Origin: Mytilus galloprovincialis
Lineage: Eukaryota > Mollusca > Bivalvia > Mytilida > Mytilidae
Direction: 5' to 3'
Length of the DNA: 64,000 nucleotides
NCBI RefSeq assembly: GCF_965363235.1
Contig: NC_134844.1
Span: 49,224,872-49,288,871, forward strand
This document shows positions 19,908 through 33,870 of the stretch, piece by piece (the stretch's first letter is position 1; each line of letters starts with the position of its first letter). Position numbers and translations under genes: made by a program. A model generated the notes under the pieces. That model ran no database searches and was not told where the DNA came from. It was given only the letters and a program-made list of their open reading frames with translations.

Positions 19908-20725
19908 TATATTTTGTAGTGTACAGAATCATATTACATGATCCATCGCCCTGTAAGATTGATCGTTGACTATTTATTCAGTCATTTATATATATATATA
20001 TATATCCATAGTGGTGATCAATATACAGAATGGCGATAGATATTGAGGTTAGTGAAAAGTATACAGATTTTGGTGATAGATATACAGACGAGTGATAGAT
20101 ATAGTTGAGATAGATATACAGACGAGTGATAGATATAGTTGAGATAGATATACCCAGTGGTGGTAGATTTACAAAGTGTTAATAGATAAATAGAGAAGTG
20201 ATAAATATTAAAACTGGTGTTAAATAAAGAGAGTAGAAAGAGATAAACAAAGTGGTATATACATGTACATGAAGTCGTGACAAATATACAGAGTTTGGCG
20301 ATAGTTGTGCAATGCAGTGACAGATATTGTGTGGTGATAAATAAAAAGGTGATAGATGTACACAGTGTAGTCAAATATGTTCAAAAGCGTGGTGATAGAT
20401 ATACAGGTTGGTGATATATAAACAAAGTGATGGTGGAAATACAGATTTGTGATAGATATACTTTGTGGTGAAAGATATACAAATTATTTACACATGAAAG
20501 AGTTGGGTGATAAATATATATAGTGGTGATAGGTATTCATAATTGTGATATATATATATATATATATATGAATAGGACAATAGACATACATAATGGTGGT
20601 ATATATGGAGTGGTAATATATATAGAGTGGTGAAAGACATACAAAGTGGTGATCGAAAGTGGTGATAGAAAGATACAAAGTAGGAACAAACTAACAGAGT
20701 GTTGTGATATATGTATATATATATA
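19908..20725. repeat. Spacer, TA tract and satellite-like array, right part
   Basis: After about 80 bp of unique sequence and a TA tract (about 19987-20005), the GTGGTGATAGATATACAGAG-type array continues to about 20725. It includes a 34-bp direct duplication near 20085-20155 and a second TA tract near 20550-20570. The end of the array (from AAAGTGGTGATAGAAAGATA, about 20655) is copied at 26695, 29488 and 32281. Confidence 0.8.
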
Positions 20726-21276
20726 TAAACTTGTCTAAATTGAAAACAACGTTCAAACCTATGATTGCATTGGATAAAAACCTCAATTTTTATACGTGTG
20801 CATGTAAAACAAATTTCTCATTAGAGGGGTCTAAATACAGCACAAACAACATTCTCCAAAAGACCAAACAAGTGAAAAGGTATATTTCAACAAAACGAAT
20901 TAGACTAACAGGTCCAACAACGGATGTTCTTAAACCCTGCTGACTGCCATTGGCGATTGCCAAATAAATTGATCACCAGATATAACAAAATGGATGAAAT
21001 GTATATATCATATATATATATATTATTCACCACACAGTGTATTTGTAGCTACTGTCTGTAAATACATACATGTTGTATATATCTATCAACACTTTGTTTA
21101 TATATTCATAGCAATTACGTGTTGAATTCATATTGCTATAGTAGAAACTTGTTGAATATCATATAGTTATATGAGGTAGTTGATGAATGTATACTTACGA
21201 ACAATCTTAGTCGTCATTTTTGTGTGTAACAACGACTCTAGAGCAAAAACAAACAACAATAGCAAAACCAAAATGG
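20726..21276. other. Spacer between satellite and module M copy B
   Basis: The first 70 bp (ACTTGTCTAAATTGAAAACA...) recur at 26765-26822 and its tandem copies. An open frame to 20943 ends in LTGPTTDVLKPC but I cannot assign it. A short piece at about 21110-21185 resembles the 31-bp minisatellite of 44365-45590. Confidence 0.5.
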
Positions 21277-24200
21277 ACGCCTCAAACTAGGCCAACTTTG
21301 ATATCGACTACTACAATATTTAAAGCTCACCAAACGCATCAGGGCACCTAGACAACCATGTAAGGGCTTAATAGCCGGTCAAGGTTTCGTTGTTATTTTG
21401 ATTTCTAGTTTCTACCGATATCTTTTCTAGCATAGGACTCGGACTTCTTTTGAGCTGAGTTTAACTTTTCCACTTTAAATGGAGGAACATGGTAGGTTTT
21501 AGATCTAATATAACATGTTCAATCAATTGTTAATGATTCTATGCCCTTTATGGGCATTGTAATTATAGAATTAAAATATTGTTTTCTAAATATTCTATTC
21601 TATGTACTTCTGCCTTACAGTTCAAGAAGATCATATACAGTTAATCTAACTGAAGATGATCAATTCATCTTTGTTCAGCAGCAACCATTGTAAAATTGTT
21701 TGTTTTAAGATAACAAAACTGTATAAGAAATTAATTGGACATTGTTCAGATATTAAGGATTTTCAAAATGAGTTGGGGTTGGGGATGGAGGGCGTTTTTT
21801 TGGTAAATTATTCGAAACTTCTACCCACAAAATAATTTTGAAATTGCTGATATATTGTATCACAACAAATCATTTGTTGTACTTTTAATATGTTTATGTT
21901 TATGAGGAATATGTAAGGGTCTAAATAAGATCTACACAATGGAAAATATTGAGCAAAATATAGGAGAACAAGAAATAACAGCAAACTGGGTTTTCATTAA
22001 GTTATTAGAGTCTTGGTAAAGTATTGAAGGACCTTAACTCCTTGGCGGCTAAAGTAAAAACAAAATCAGGTCGTTGATTTTCTGTTGGAGGTTTTACGGT
22101 TACATCATATTTGCTAACATCTACGTCATTTGGTTTCTAATGGATAATTTCTCATTGGCAATCATAGCATCACTCTTCTTTTTATAATGAAGAAAATTAA
22201 ATAGAAATAATGGTTTGTCAATTTATTTCGATGGACAAGCAATATAAAAAATACAAACATATTATGAATTAATTAAACATTGGTCCATGTATCTCGAAAC
22301 TTTGAAAAAAATTACCTTTTAGTCACAATTAGGCAACGAATTTTAATCTTTTGTGGGGGACATGGATTAAAAAAAATGCTCATTTCTTTCACAAGGGAAG
22401 TGAACGTTCGAATTGTTTTTTCCTTGAGAATCAAAAGGGAAGGAATACATGCAAAAATGATTTTCAAAATAAATGTTTGTCCCTGTATGTTTTTCACAAA
22501 AATAAAACACTTTAGACCTTTCTTTATTTATTCATAATATTGCTGTCTTAGACGTTGTCGATTAGAGAAGAATATTATTAATGAAATTGCAGATTTCTAT
22601 TAAATTTCAACAACGATCATCACTATGAACGGCAATAAACGAGCTTTAACATATATGGTAACGATCTGTAAACTTTGTGTCGGTTGTCGCGTGTATGCAT
22701 CTACACAGTATTCTTTATTGTTTTCCACTTACATGGTATATATCTCATCCATTCCTTCTCTTTAATTTCTTGCACAAACGTAATACAAAAGAGTAATCTA
22801 TTTCTATCTGCATGCTAAGGCACCTTTGTAAATACTCATGAAGTCTGATTATGTAGCATGTTGTAAGACCAGATTTCCACCCTAAGCCAGTGTACCTCCA
22901 TTTTTTACTGCCAATCCAAATATCACGCCCGTCATCTCGTCGACCGACGAGGAGAACCTACTTCTTATACTATAAATTGTTATTTTGTTTTCGGAAAAAT
23001 TATGTATGGAATATCTGCCACTGGACGTTGCAGGTAATAATCAAGCAATAAATTATTATATTTTGCAATTGACTGTATGAATATGCAAATTAAAAATATT
23101 TATTTCATATGTATGTTTTCATCCCCATCCTGAGCCCATAATTGTACAATGACAGATTTTTCTCATATTTCCTCTTCTTCTTAAATTACTTATAATACGT
23201 TTCGTATTAAGACAAGCTGATACAGAGACGCCATGATGGATAAAAGATCACCTCAATAAAAATATCATATTATACTTTGCTCTTTGTACATTGTTTTTAA
23301 TTTTGTAGTCCACACATTTTTACAATTTTTCGTCATTTTTAATTGTTTCTGTGCATATATTTATACCAGAAGACAAAAATGAAGCCAATGAATAGAATGT
23401 AAATGACTAAACACTTAAGAGAAAAAAATGGTGTAATCTTTTTAATTTAGAAATATTCTTAAAGTATCTACGTTAAGAATAATGATCTTGAGAACTCTAC
23501 ATATACAAATGATTAGTGTTATGAAAAATTAAATGGTGCGTAAAAAATAGAATAGGTAGATAAAAAAATAAATAATTCGAAATCTGAGACGCTCGTTCAG
23601 ATCCTTGTGTAACTGGGAGAGTCTCCAATGGTGTTATAACTTGTGTCCTTCTCCTTTTATGCTATTCTAGGAAATAAAATGTTTTTCAACTAAACTAAGA
23701 TCAAATAGAGTATAATGACCTAAACAGAAAAGAAAGGTAGTAGAAAAATATATGAGAGTCATATACTTTCATAACAATGACTTTTAAATCTAGTCATTTA
23801 TTCAAAGAATGATTAGGATTTAAGATATAAAAAAATGGCGTAAAAAAAAGGTTGTCTAGATAAAAAAAAAGTATTACGTAATATGAGAATCTCATTTATA
23901 CCCTCATATATACGTCCCATATTTCTCGAAATCAGGTATTGTACTGAGTATTTATGAAACTAATACAATCTAAAATGGATGTACATAGACTAAGATAGGA
24001 ATTTAAAAGTTATAGTCTAAATAGAAAAAGGATAGTCACGATTTGATCAAAATGTGTGTATTAAATGGATGGAGAAAATTGACCCTCGTCGTTTTAGGTT
24101 GACCAAATGCGTTCCAAACTGAATATAGTCAATCCAAATAATAAAGCAAGTTAAGTTCAAAATTTAGAGGCGGAATTTAGTAGGGGGTGCTGCCTTAAAG

Positions 24201-25943
24201 GTGTCACATCTAGCCTTTTAAATCTAACGGCACTCAATCTTAATAATGCAAAGATCCGCATCTAATATTGACGGGATGAACTTTTGTGTTCTTTTTTATT
24301 GGCTGAAATTCACATTCATTTCTCAAAAATGATTCGACCATAAAATTATTGATTATTTTTTGGTGATTACCGACACTTTTGTCCCTATTGAAAATCAATC
24401 AATCAATAGCAATCAATTAATGTATCAAACAATCAATCAATCAATCAAAAAATATTGCAGTCGGTCGCACCTGCAAATTGCTGACAGACTAGAAATACAG
24501 AAGCTGAACTACCTATATCTATCGACCAGCGAGGTCCTATTTTAAACTGATAAAAACTGTTTGTAAATGCGGGATAACGATTAAGAATTTGTCTAACAAA
24601 CATTAACTAAATTTTGAATAGGTCGGGTTATCACCTATTTATTTATGGTGAATTTTTCATTCCAAATGACGAGGAAAATTTCCCCGAAAGCAAAAAAAGA
24701 AGAGAGGATTGTGTATGGCACGCCTGAACCACTTTTATAGATAATTCTTAATTATCTCAGATAAACTAGGATTTTCTCTCTATTTTACATTAAGCTCAGA
24801 TAAACCGGGATTATCTCGATTTTTTCAGATAATCCCGGTTTTTCTTAGAATTTTCAGATAAACCGGGATTTTCTCAGCTAAATGCATATTGGAGATAATT
24901 CATTATATTCCTCACAAAAATAGATAAATAATTAACTGGAGAAATTCCGGGATTATCTGAAAATTCAGAGAAAATCGATGAACTGAAAAAAAGGAGCCAA
25001 TAGAAAGCCACGACAAATGGGAGGAAAAATTCATGGTCAGAAGGGATAAGATATAGAGACAATGATGCATCTATACAGATAGAGAAGAATGAAAGATAAG
25101 GATCTTACGGGGAAACGTTTTAGAACGTTTAATTTTCCACATTTGATAAAAATAATAACTGATTTATTCAGGATGTACATGTATGAAAAGTATATCAACA
25201 ATAATGAAGATCAGAGGGATTGAACAATTTAGAAGTTTGTCTTGAGAGTTTCATTTAAGAGAATTTGAATTTCATATCCGTATTTTTCTTTATGAAGATA
25301 GTGAAATAATTTTGTTATATAAATCTGGCATCGGCACAATTTATAGCTACAACAAATAACTAAAATGTTGAAATAAGTTTAGCAAAGTTGAAATACACCA
25401 TTACGAAGTTTTAAAGAGTTTCCTTTTAGAAAGTTATAATCTTATAAAAAATAAATTCACGCGCCGTTTTTCTTTCCGTAATTTTCCCTAGTAAAACAGT
25501 GAAATATGGTGCAGGAATTTATCATCCATTTCATTGCTAAGTGCTACATTTAAGTACTTATTTAGTAAGTTCAATTATAAAGTTTTTTGTAAATTAGATA
25601 ATCTAATCATGATGATGAAAAATGCCCAATACCTGAAATATTTATTACCTTACAACTCTATTATATTGTTAATCAGTTTGTTTTTTTAAAGACACGTGCT
25701 CAGTGCATACTTAACCACTAACCAAACGCTATTAAAACGGGGTTTTGATCCTTAAAGGACGCAACATTTTCCTATGAATTAGATCTATATTTGTTAACAT
25801 TTTTAAATTAAATAAACTGAATGGATTTCTTAAATGGCTTTAATATTATAACAAACAAAACGAAACGTTTGTTTAACATTTTTTGCATCTTTCTTTTTTA
25901 ATTTTTGTTCTAAGAAAACCTTTCTTGTTTGATTAACTAGTAT
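21277..25943. repeat. Module M, copy B (uninterrupted reference copy)
   Basis: About 4.67 kb, from ACGCCTC to GATTAACTAGTAT, aligned with both parts of copy A and with copy D. It contains the empty target ATTTATAC at about 23358, the ATCA microsatellite and the CCGGGATTATCT hairpin at 24802-24842. The end (25317-25943) is also the first part of the tandem triplication. I see no transposase, reverse transcriptase or terminal inverted repeat, so its mode of spread is unknown. Confidence 0.9.
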
Positions 25944-26822
25944 CATTATATATCACAGTATAATTTATAGAGAATGTAATTTTGAAGAAGTAACATTTTA
26001 TTCTCAAGTCTCAATTCAAGATTATGATTAAGAAAAGAGGTCAGGAAAGTTTTGTTACACTTGTAACTGCAATGTAATATTTAGTGGAATAAGAGGTGAA
26101 ATGAGCTCAGACTTCATTTCGATAGCATTTTAAAGATATTTGTTTTTTTAAATTTAACCAAAGTCTACTGCAAGGGATGTTTAACGACCTCAGTGGTTTT
26201 ACAGGAGGATCTCGCACTCGGTCAACTCTATACCTAGTTCATGTTTGGCTTTACAACTATTTTGATATGAGCGTCACTGATGAGTCTTGTGTAGACGAAA
26301 GGCGCGTCTGGCGTACTAAATTATAATCCTGGTACTTTTGAAAACTATGTGTTATTTAAGTATTATTGTCATCTTGTTTATTTTCTTTGGTTACATCTTC
26401 TGACATCAGACTCGGACTTCTCTTGAACTGAATTTTAATGTGCGTATTGTTATGCGTTTACTTTTCTAAATTGGCGGTTTATAGACGTACCGCAAAATTA
26501 TTACTTAAAATAATTTTTGTTGACTATTAAATGAAATACATTTCAATTCATGGAGTGTCAGTGAGTTATAATTTATTTAACAAATGAGGACCCCACTTTG
26601 GTAGTCAAACTTGAACACATTGGACGATCGTATATATGCAATCAGGAACAGATGTATCCACGAAAATATAACAACATTTTATGAACTTATCTGAAAGTGG
26701 TGATAGAAAGATACAAAGTAGGAACAAACTAACAGAGTTGTTGTGATATATGCATATAATATATAAACTTGTCTCAATTGAAAACAACGTTCAAACCTAT
26801 GATTGCATTGGATAAAAACCTC
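25944..26822. other. Inter-module spacer
   Basis: Holds about 300 bp of unassigned sequence, the hammerhead-repeat fragment (26245-26350), a reversed SINE tail with ACATCTTCTGACATCAGACT, segment S copy 2 (26470-26694) and a copy of the satellite end and its flank (26695-26822). No gene is seen. Confidence 0.7.
26271..26314 (+). ncRNA. Hammerhead ribozyme, stem III weakened
   Basis: Stem I, CTGATGA, stem II (GTCT/AGAC) and GAAA are intact. Stem III reads AGGCGCGT, giving a G-G clash next to the conserved A-U pair. The copies in units 2 and 3 (29066-29107 and 31859-31900) have also lost two bases there. Confidence 0.7.
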
Positions 26823-28110
26823 GCTTAATAACCGGTCAAGGTTTCGTTGTTATTTTGATTTCTAGTTTCTACCGATATCTTTTCTAGCATAGGACTCGGA
26901 CTTCTTTTGAGCTGAGTTTAACTATTCCACTTTAAATGGAGGAACAGGGTAGGTTTAAGATCTAACATAACATGTTCAATAAATTGTTACTGATTCTATT
27001 ATATGCCCTTTATGGGCCCTGTAATTATAGAATTAAAAATATTGTTTTCTAAATATTCTATTCTATGTACTTCTGCCTTACAGTTCAAGAAGATCATATA
27101 CAGTTAATCTAACTTAAGATGATCAATTCATCTTTTTCAGCAGCAACCATTGTAAAATTGTTTGTTTTAAGATAACAAAACTATATAAGAAATTAATTGG
27201 AAATTGTTCAGACATTAAGGTTTTTCAAAATGAGTTGGGGTTGGGGTTGGGCGTTATTTGGTAAATTATTCGAAACTTCTACCCACCAAATAATTATGAA
27301 ATGGCTGATATATTGTGTCACAAAAAATCATTCGTTGTACTTTTAATATTTTTATGTTTATGAGGAATATATAAGGGTCTAAATAAGATTTACAGAATGG
27401 AAAATATTGAGCAAAACATAGGAGAACAAGAAATAACAACAAACTGGGTTTTCATTAAGTTATTAGAGTCTTGATAAAGTAATGAAGGACCTTAACTCCT
27501 GGGCGGCTAAAGTAAAAACAAAATCAGGTCGTTGATTTTCTGTTGGAGGTTTTACGGTTACATCATATTTGGTAAAATCTACGTCATTTGGTTTCTAATG
27601 GATAATTTCTCATTGGCAATCATAGCATCACTCTTCTTTTTATAATGAAGAAAATTAAATAGAAATAATGGTTTGTCAATTTATTTGGACAAGCAATATA
27701 AAAAATACAAACATATTATGAATTAATTAAACATTGGTCCATGTATCTCGAAACTTTGAAAAAAATTACCTTTTAGTCACAATTAGGCAACGAATTTTAA
27801 TCTTTTGTGGGGGACATGGATTAAAAAAAATGCTCATTTCTTTCACAAAGGAAGTGAACGTTCGAATTGTTTTTCCTTAAGAATCAAAAAGGAAGGGATA
27901 CATGCAAAATTGATTTTCAAAATAAGTGTTTGTCCCTGTATGTTTTTCACAAAAATAAAACACTTTCGACGTTTCTTTATTTATTCATAATATTGCTGTC
28001 TTAGACGTTGTCGATTAGAGAAGAATATTATTAATGAAAATGCAGATTTCTTTTAAATTTCAACAACGATCATCCCTATGAACGGCAATCAACGAGCTTT
28101 AACATATATG

Positions 28111-30903
28111 ATATAAATCTGGCATCGGCACAATTTATAGCTACAACAAATAACTAAAATGTTGAAATAAGTTTAGCAAAGTTGAAATACACCATTACGA
28201 AGTTTTAAAGAGTTTCCTTTTAGAAAGTTATAATCTTATAAAAAATAAATTCACGCGCCGTTTTTCTTTCCGTAATTTTCTCTAGTAAAACAGTGAAATA
28301 TGGTGCAGGAATTTATCATCCATTTCATTGCTAAGTGCTACATTTAAGTACTTATTTAGTAAGTTCAATTATAAAGTTTTTTGTAAATTAGATAATCTAA
28401 TCATGATGATGAAAAATGCCCAATACCTGAAATATTTATTACCTTACAACTCTATTATATTGTTAATCAGTTTGTTTTTTTAAAGACACGTGCTCAGTGC
28501 ATACTTAACCACTAACCAAACGCTATTAAAACGGGGTTTTGATCCTTAAAGGACGCAACATTTTCCTATGAATTAGATCTATATTTGTTAACATTTTTAA
28601 ATTAAATAAACTGAATGGATTTCTTAAATGGCTTTAATATTATAACAAACAAAACGAAACGTTTGTTTAACATTTTTTGCATCTTTCTTTTTTAATTTTT
28701 GTTCTAAGAAAACCTTTCTTGTTTGATTAACTAGTATCATTATATATCACAGTATAATTTATAGAGAATGTAATTTTGAAGAAGTAACATTTTATTCTCA
28801 AGTCTCAATTCAAGATTATGATTAAGAAAAGAGGTCAGGAAAGTTTTGTTACACTTGTAACTGCAATGTAATATTTAGTGGAATAAGAGGTGAAATGAGC
28901 TCAGACTTCATTTCGATAGCATTTTAAAGATATTTGTTTTTTTTAAATTTAACCAAAGTCTACTGCAAGGGATGTTTAACGACCTCAGTGGTTTTACAGG
29001 AGGATCTCGCACTCGGTCAACTCTATACCTAGTTCATGTTTGGCTTTACAACTATTTTGATATGAGCGTCACTGATGAGTCTTGTGTAGACGAAAGGCGT
29101 CTGGCGTACTAAATTATAATCCTGGTACTTTTGAAAACTATGTGTTATTTAAGTATTATTGTCATCTTGTTTATTTTCTTTGGTTACATCTTCTGACATC
29201 AGACTCGGACTTCTCTTGAACTGAATTTTAATGTGCGTATTGTTATGCGTTTACTTTTCTAAATTGGCGGTTTATAGACGTACCGCAAAATTATTACTTA
29301 AAATAATTTTTGTTGACTATTAAATGAAATACATTTCAATTCATGGAGTGTCAGTGAGTTATAATTTATTTAACAAATGAGGACCCCACTTTGGTAGTCA
29401 AACTTGAACACATTGGACGATCGTATATATGCAATCAGGAACAGATGTATCCACGAAAATATAACAACATTTTATGAACTTATCTGAAAGTGGTGATAGA
29501 AAGATACAAAGTAGGAACAAACTAACAGAGTTGTTGTGATATATGCATATAATATATAAACTTGTCTCAATTGAAAACAACGTTCAAACCTATGATTGCA
29601 TTGGATAAAAACCTCGCTTAATAACCGGTCAAGGTTTCGTTGTTATTTTGATTTCTAGTTTCTACCGATATCTTTTCTAGCATAGGACTCGGACTTCTTT
29701 TGAGCTGAGTTTAACTATTCCACTTTAAATGGAGGAACAGGGTAGGTTTAAGATCTAACATAACATGTTCAATAAATTGTTACTGATTCTATTATATGCC
29801 CTTTATGGGCCCTGTAATTATAGAATTAAAAATATTGTTTTCTAAATATTCTATTCTATGTACTTCTGCCTTACAGTTCAAGAAGATCATATACAGTTAA
29901 TCTAACTTAAGATGATCAATTCATCTTTTTCAGCAGCAACCATTGTAAAATTGTTTGTTTTAAGATAACAAAACTATATAAGAAATTAATCGGAAATTGT
30001 TCAGACATTAAGGTTTTTCAAAATGAGTTGGGGTTGGGGTTGGGCGTTATTTGGTAAATTATTCGAAACTTCTACCCACCAAATAATTATGAAATGGCTG
30101 ATATATTGTGTCACAAAAAATCATTCGTTGTACTTTTAATATTTTTATGTTTATGAGGAATATATAAGGGTCTAAATAAGATTTACAGAATGGAAAATAT
30201 TGAGCAAAACATAGGAGAACAAGAAATAACAACAAACTGGGTTTTCATTAAGTTATTAGAGTCTTGATAAAGTAATGAAGGACCTTAACTCCTGGGCGGC
30301 TAAAGTAAAAACAAAATCAGGTCGTTGATTTTCTGTTGGAGGTTTTACGGTTACATCATATTTGGTAAAATCTACGTCATTTGGTTTCTAATGGATAATT
30401 TCTCATTGGCAATCATAGCATCACTCTTCTTTTTATAATGAAGAAAATTAAATAGAAATAATGGTTTGTCAATTTATTTGGACAAGCAATATAAAAAATA
30501 CAAACATATTAAGAATTAATTAAACATTGGTCCATGTATCTCGAAACTTTGAAAAAAATTACCTTTTAGTCACAATTAGGCAACGAATTTTAATCTTTTG
30601 TGGGGGACATGGATTAAAAAAAATGCTCATTTCTTTCACAAAGGAAGTGAACGTTCGAATTGTTTTTCCTTAAGAATCAAAAAGGAAGGGATACATGCAA
30701 AATTGATTTTCAAAATAAGTGTTTGTCCCTGTATGTTTTTCACAAAAATAAAACACTTTCGACGTTTCTTTATTTATTCATAATATTGCTGTCTTAGACG
30801 TTGTCGATTAGAGAAGAATATTATTAATGAAAATGCAGATTTCTTTTAAATTTCAACAACGATCATCCCTATGAACGGCAATCAACGAGCTTTAACATAT
30901 ATG
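28111..30903. repeat. Tandem triplication, unit 2 (2,793 bp)
   Basis: Nearly identical to unit 1 across its whole length. It shares with unit 3 the extra T near 28949 and the two-base ribozyme deletion, so units 2 and 3 are each other's closest relatives. Confidence 0.95.
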
Positions 30904-32613
30904 ATATAAATCTGGCATCGGCACAATTTATAGCTACAACAAATAACTAAAATGTTGAAATAAGTTTAGCAAAGTTGAAATACACCATTACGAAGTTTTA
31001 AAGAGTTTCCTTTTAGAAAGTTATAATCTTATAAAAAATAAATTCACGCGCCGTTTTTCTTTCCGTAATTTTCTCTAGTAAAACAGTGAAATATGGTGCA
31101 GGAATTTATCATCCATTTCATTGCTAAGTGCTACATTTAAGTACTTATTTAGTAAGTTCAATTATAAAGTTTTTTGTAAATTAGATAATCTAATCATGAT
31201 GATGAAAAATGCCCAATACCTGAAATATTTATTACCTTACAACTCTATTATATTGTTAATCAGTTTGTTTTTTTAAAGACACGTGCTCAGTGTATACTTA
31301 ACCACTAACCAAACGCTATTAAAACGGGGTTTTGATCCTTAAAGGACGCAACATTTTCCTATGAATTAGATCTATATTTGTTAACATTTTTAAATTAAAT
31401 AAACTGAATGGATTTCTTAAATGGCTTTAATATTATAACAAACAAAACGAAACGTTTGTTTAACATTTTTTGCATCTTTCTTTTTTAATTTTTGTTCTAA
31501 GAAAACCTTTCTTGTTTGATTAACTAGTATCATTATATATCACAGTATAATTTATAGAGAATGTAATTTTGAAGAAGTAACATTTTATTCTCAAGTCTCA
31601 ATTCAAGATTATGATTAAGAAAAGAGGTCAGGAAAGTTTTGTTACACTTGTAACTGCAATGTAATATTTAGTGGAATAAGAGGTGAAATGAGCTCAGACT
31701 TCATTTCGATAGCATTTTAAAGATATTTGTTTTTTTTAAATTTAACCAAAGTCTACTGCAAGGGATGTTTAACGACCTCAGTGGTTTTACAGGAGGATCT
31801 CGCACTCGGTCAACTCTATACCTAGTTCATGTTTGGCTTTACAACTATTTTGATATGAGCGTCACTGATGAGTCTTGTGTAGACGAAAGGCGTCTGGCGT
31901 ACTAAATTATAATCCTGGTACTTTTGAAAACTATGTGTTATTTAAGTATTATTGTCATCTTGTTTATTTTCTTTGGTTACATCTTCTGACATCAGACTCG
32001 GACTTCTCTTGAACTGAATTTTAATGTGCGTATTGTTATGCGTTTACTTTTCTAAATTGGCGGTTTATAGACGTACCGCAAAATTATTACTTAAAATAAT
32101 TTTTGTTGACTATTAAATGAAATACATTTCAATTCATGGAGTGTCAGTGAGTTATAATTTATTTAACAAATGAGGACCCCACTTTGGTAGTCAAACTTGA
32201 ACACATTGGACGATCGTATATATGCAATCAGGAACAGATGTATCCACGAAAATATAACAACATTTTATGAACTTATCTGAAAGTGGTGATAGAAAGATAC
32301 AAAGTAGGAACAAACTAACAGAGTTGTTGTGATATATGCATATAATATATAAACTTGTCTCAATTGAAAACAACGTTCAAACCTATGATTGCATTGGATA
32401 AAAACCTCGCTTAATAACCGGTCAAGGTTTCGTTGTTATTTTGATTTCTAGTTTCTACCGATATCTTTTCTAGCATAGGACTCGGACTTCTTTTGAGCTG
32501 AGTTTAACTATTCCACTTTAAATGGAGGAACAGGGTAGGTTTAAGATCTAACATAACATGTTCAATAAATTGTTACTGATTCTATTATATGCCCTTTATG
32601 GGCCCTGTAATTA

Positions 32614-33261
32614 ACATACACTATAACAATATATCATTTTACCAGACCACGGTTTGCGGAAGTAGTCAAGAAGACAATATTATGTTTTTCAGGGGTTGAC
32701 AGGATACACGTGATCGTTTTTAGTTTCAACTTCAATATTATTATGCAAGCAGATGTAATAAACAATGATTTCATACATTATTTTTTTTTTGTTTACACTC
32801 TATATAGGGCTTTATTTATGATCTTATTCCAGAGTGCACAATTCTTATTCTACATATTTCACCTTTATCAAAATTAGGAAATCTGTTTGGTCGTCCCATT
32901 TTGTTGTAGGGATGTTTAGATTAAGTGTCGAGTTAATATGTATATTATTTTGTGTTGTCTGCGAGAAACAAATCATTTTTCTGATCTAGTAACTAAATTC
33001 AAAACCAATATAGATAATGTTAACATATATATTTTATTGAACTGTGTAAATTAATCGGAATGCGAATGACAACATGCACCTACAATTCTTTTGTTTGTTT
33101 CCCGTTTCGGTAACACATGACATTTGCAGTTTGCGCGGGAACTTCTTACATAAACATCGTTTTTGGATTATTGAAACATGTGATTTTTGGAGGTAATGTG
33201 ATATTATTTATTATTCAATAGTACATAATTTTACGTCAGGTTTGTACACATTAAGTCTCTG
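32614..33261. other. Left end of the insert, no gene seen
   Basis: A+T-rich sequence with a T run near 32780. I see no ORF, hairpin or recognisable repeat. Confidence 0.4.
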
Positions 33262-33870
33262 GTCAGTGGCGGATCTAGGGGAGGGGGGATTCCGTAGGTT
33301 GAACCTCCCTTTTTTGTTGACGATCAATTCATTTGGATAGGGATATCAGTTGGAACTGACCCTTTATCCTGGGTTAGGATCCCCTTTTAAAAATGGCTGG
33401 ATCTGTCTCAGCTAGTCAAGTCAGAACCGAAACACATTAATGGCAGATCTAGCCATTTTGAAAGGGGGGTCCAACCATGTCCCCTTTCAAATGCATTGAT
33501 CACCCCACAAAAGGGGCGATTCCAACCGGGAACCCTCCTGCTGGATCCGCCACTGCACACTACTCGGACCTATGTTATTTAGTGAGTGATGCGAAAAAAC
33601 TCAATTTACATTAGGTCCCCCTTTTTGAAAAATTACTAAATCCGCCTCTGCTTATCCTGGGTGAGGCCCCCCTTTTAAAAAATTGTTGGATCTGTCTCAG
33701 TTACTCTAATCTAAACTGAAACACATCAGTGGCGGATCCAGCCATTTTGTGAAAAGGGGGGGTCCAACCATGTGCCCATTCAAATGCATTGATCACCCCA
33801 AAAAATGGCGGTTCCAACTGAAAACCCTCCCCTGGATCAGCCACTGCACATTACTTGGACCTATGTTAGT
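33262..33870. repeat. MITE-like GGCGGATCC repeats, nested or tandem
   Basis: The block begins CAGTGGCGGATCTAGGGGAG and its first part ends CTGGATCCGCCACTG (about 33541-33555), a short inverted terminal match. A unit of about 286 bp starting TATCCTGGGT is present twice (about 33366 and 33652), each with a 'GGGGGGTCCAACCATGT' core. This looks like a non-autonomous DNA element that has been duplicated. Confidence 0.75.

Larger units (their letters stand above)
25317..28110. repeat. Tandem triplication, unit 1 (2,794 bp)
   Basis: It comprises the tail of module M copy B, a unique spacer, a hammerhead-repeat fragment, a reversed SINE tail (about 26385-26465), segment S, the satellite end and the first part of module M copy D. 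It differs from units 2 and 3 by one T in a T run near 26145 and by retaining GC in the ribozyme near 26303. The junction to unit 2 joins AACATATATG to ATATAAATCT, with no obvious microhomology. Confidence 0.95.

Noticed and set aside
27805..30783. A 61-codon open stretch repeated at 6489, 27805, 30598 and 40664 (NAHFFHKGSERSNCFSLRI)
   Set aside because: It starts at a non-ATG codon, its recurrence is explained by module duplication, and differences between copies A and D change amino acids freely. No sign of selection for protein.
26605..32373. A 60-codon minus-strand ORF present three times (MFSIETSLYIICIYHNN)
   Set aside because: It crosses the satellite end and segment S and is repeated only because of the tandem triplication.
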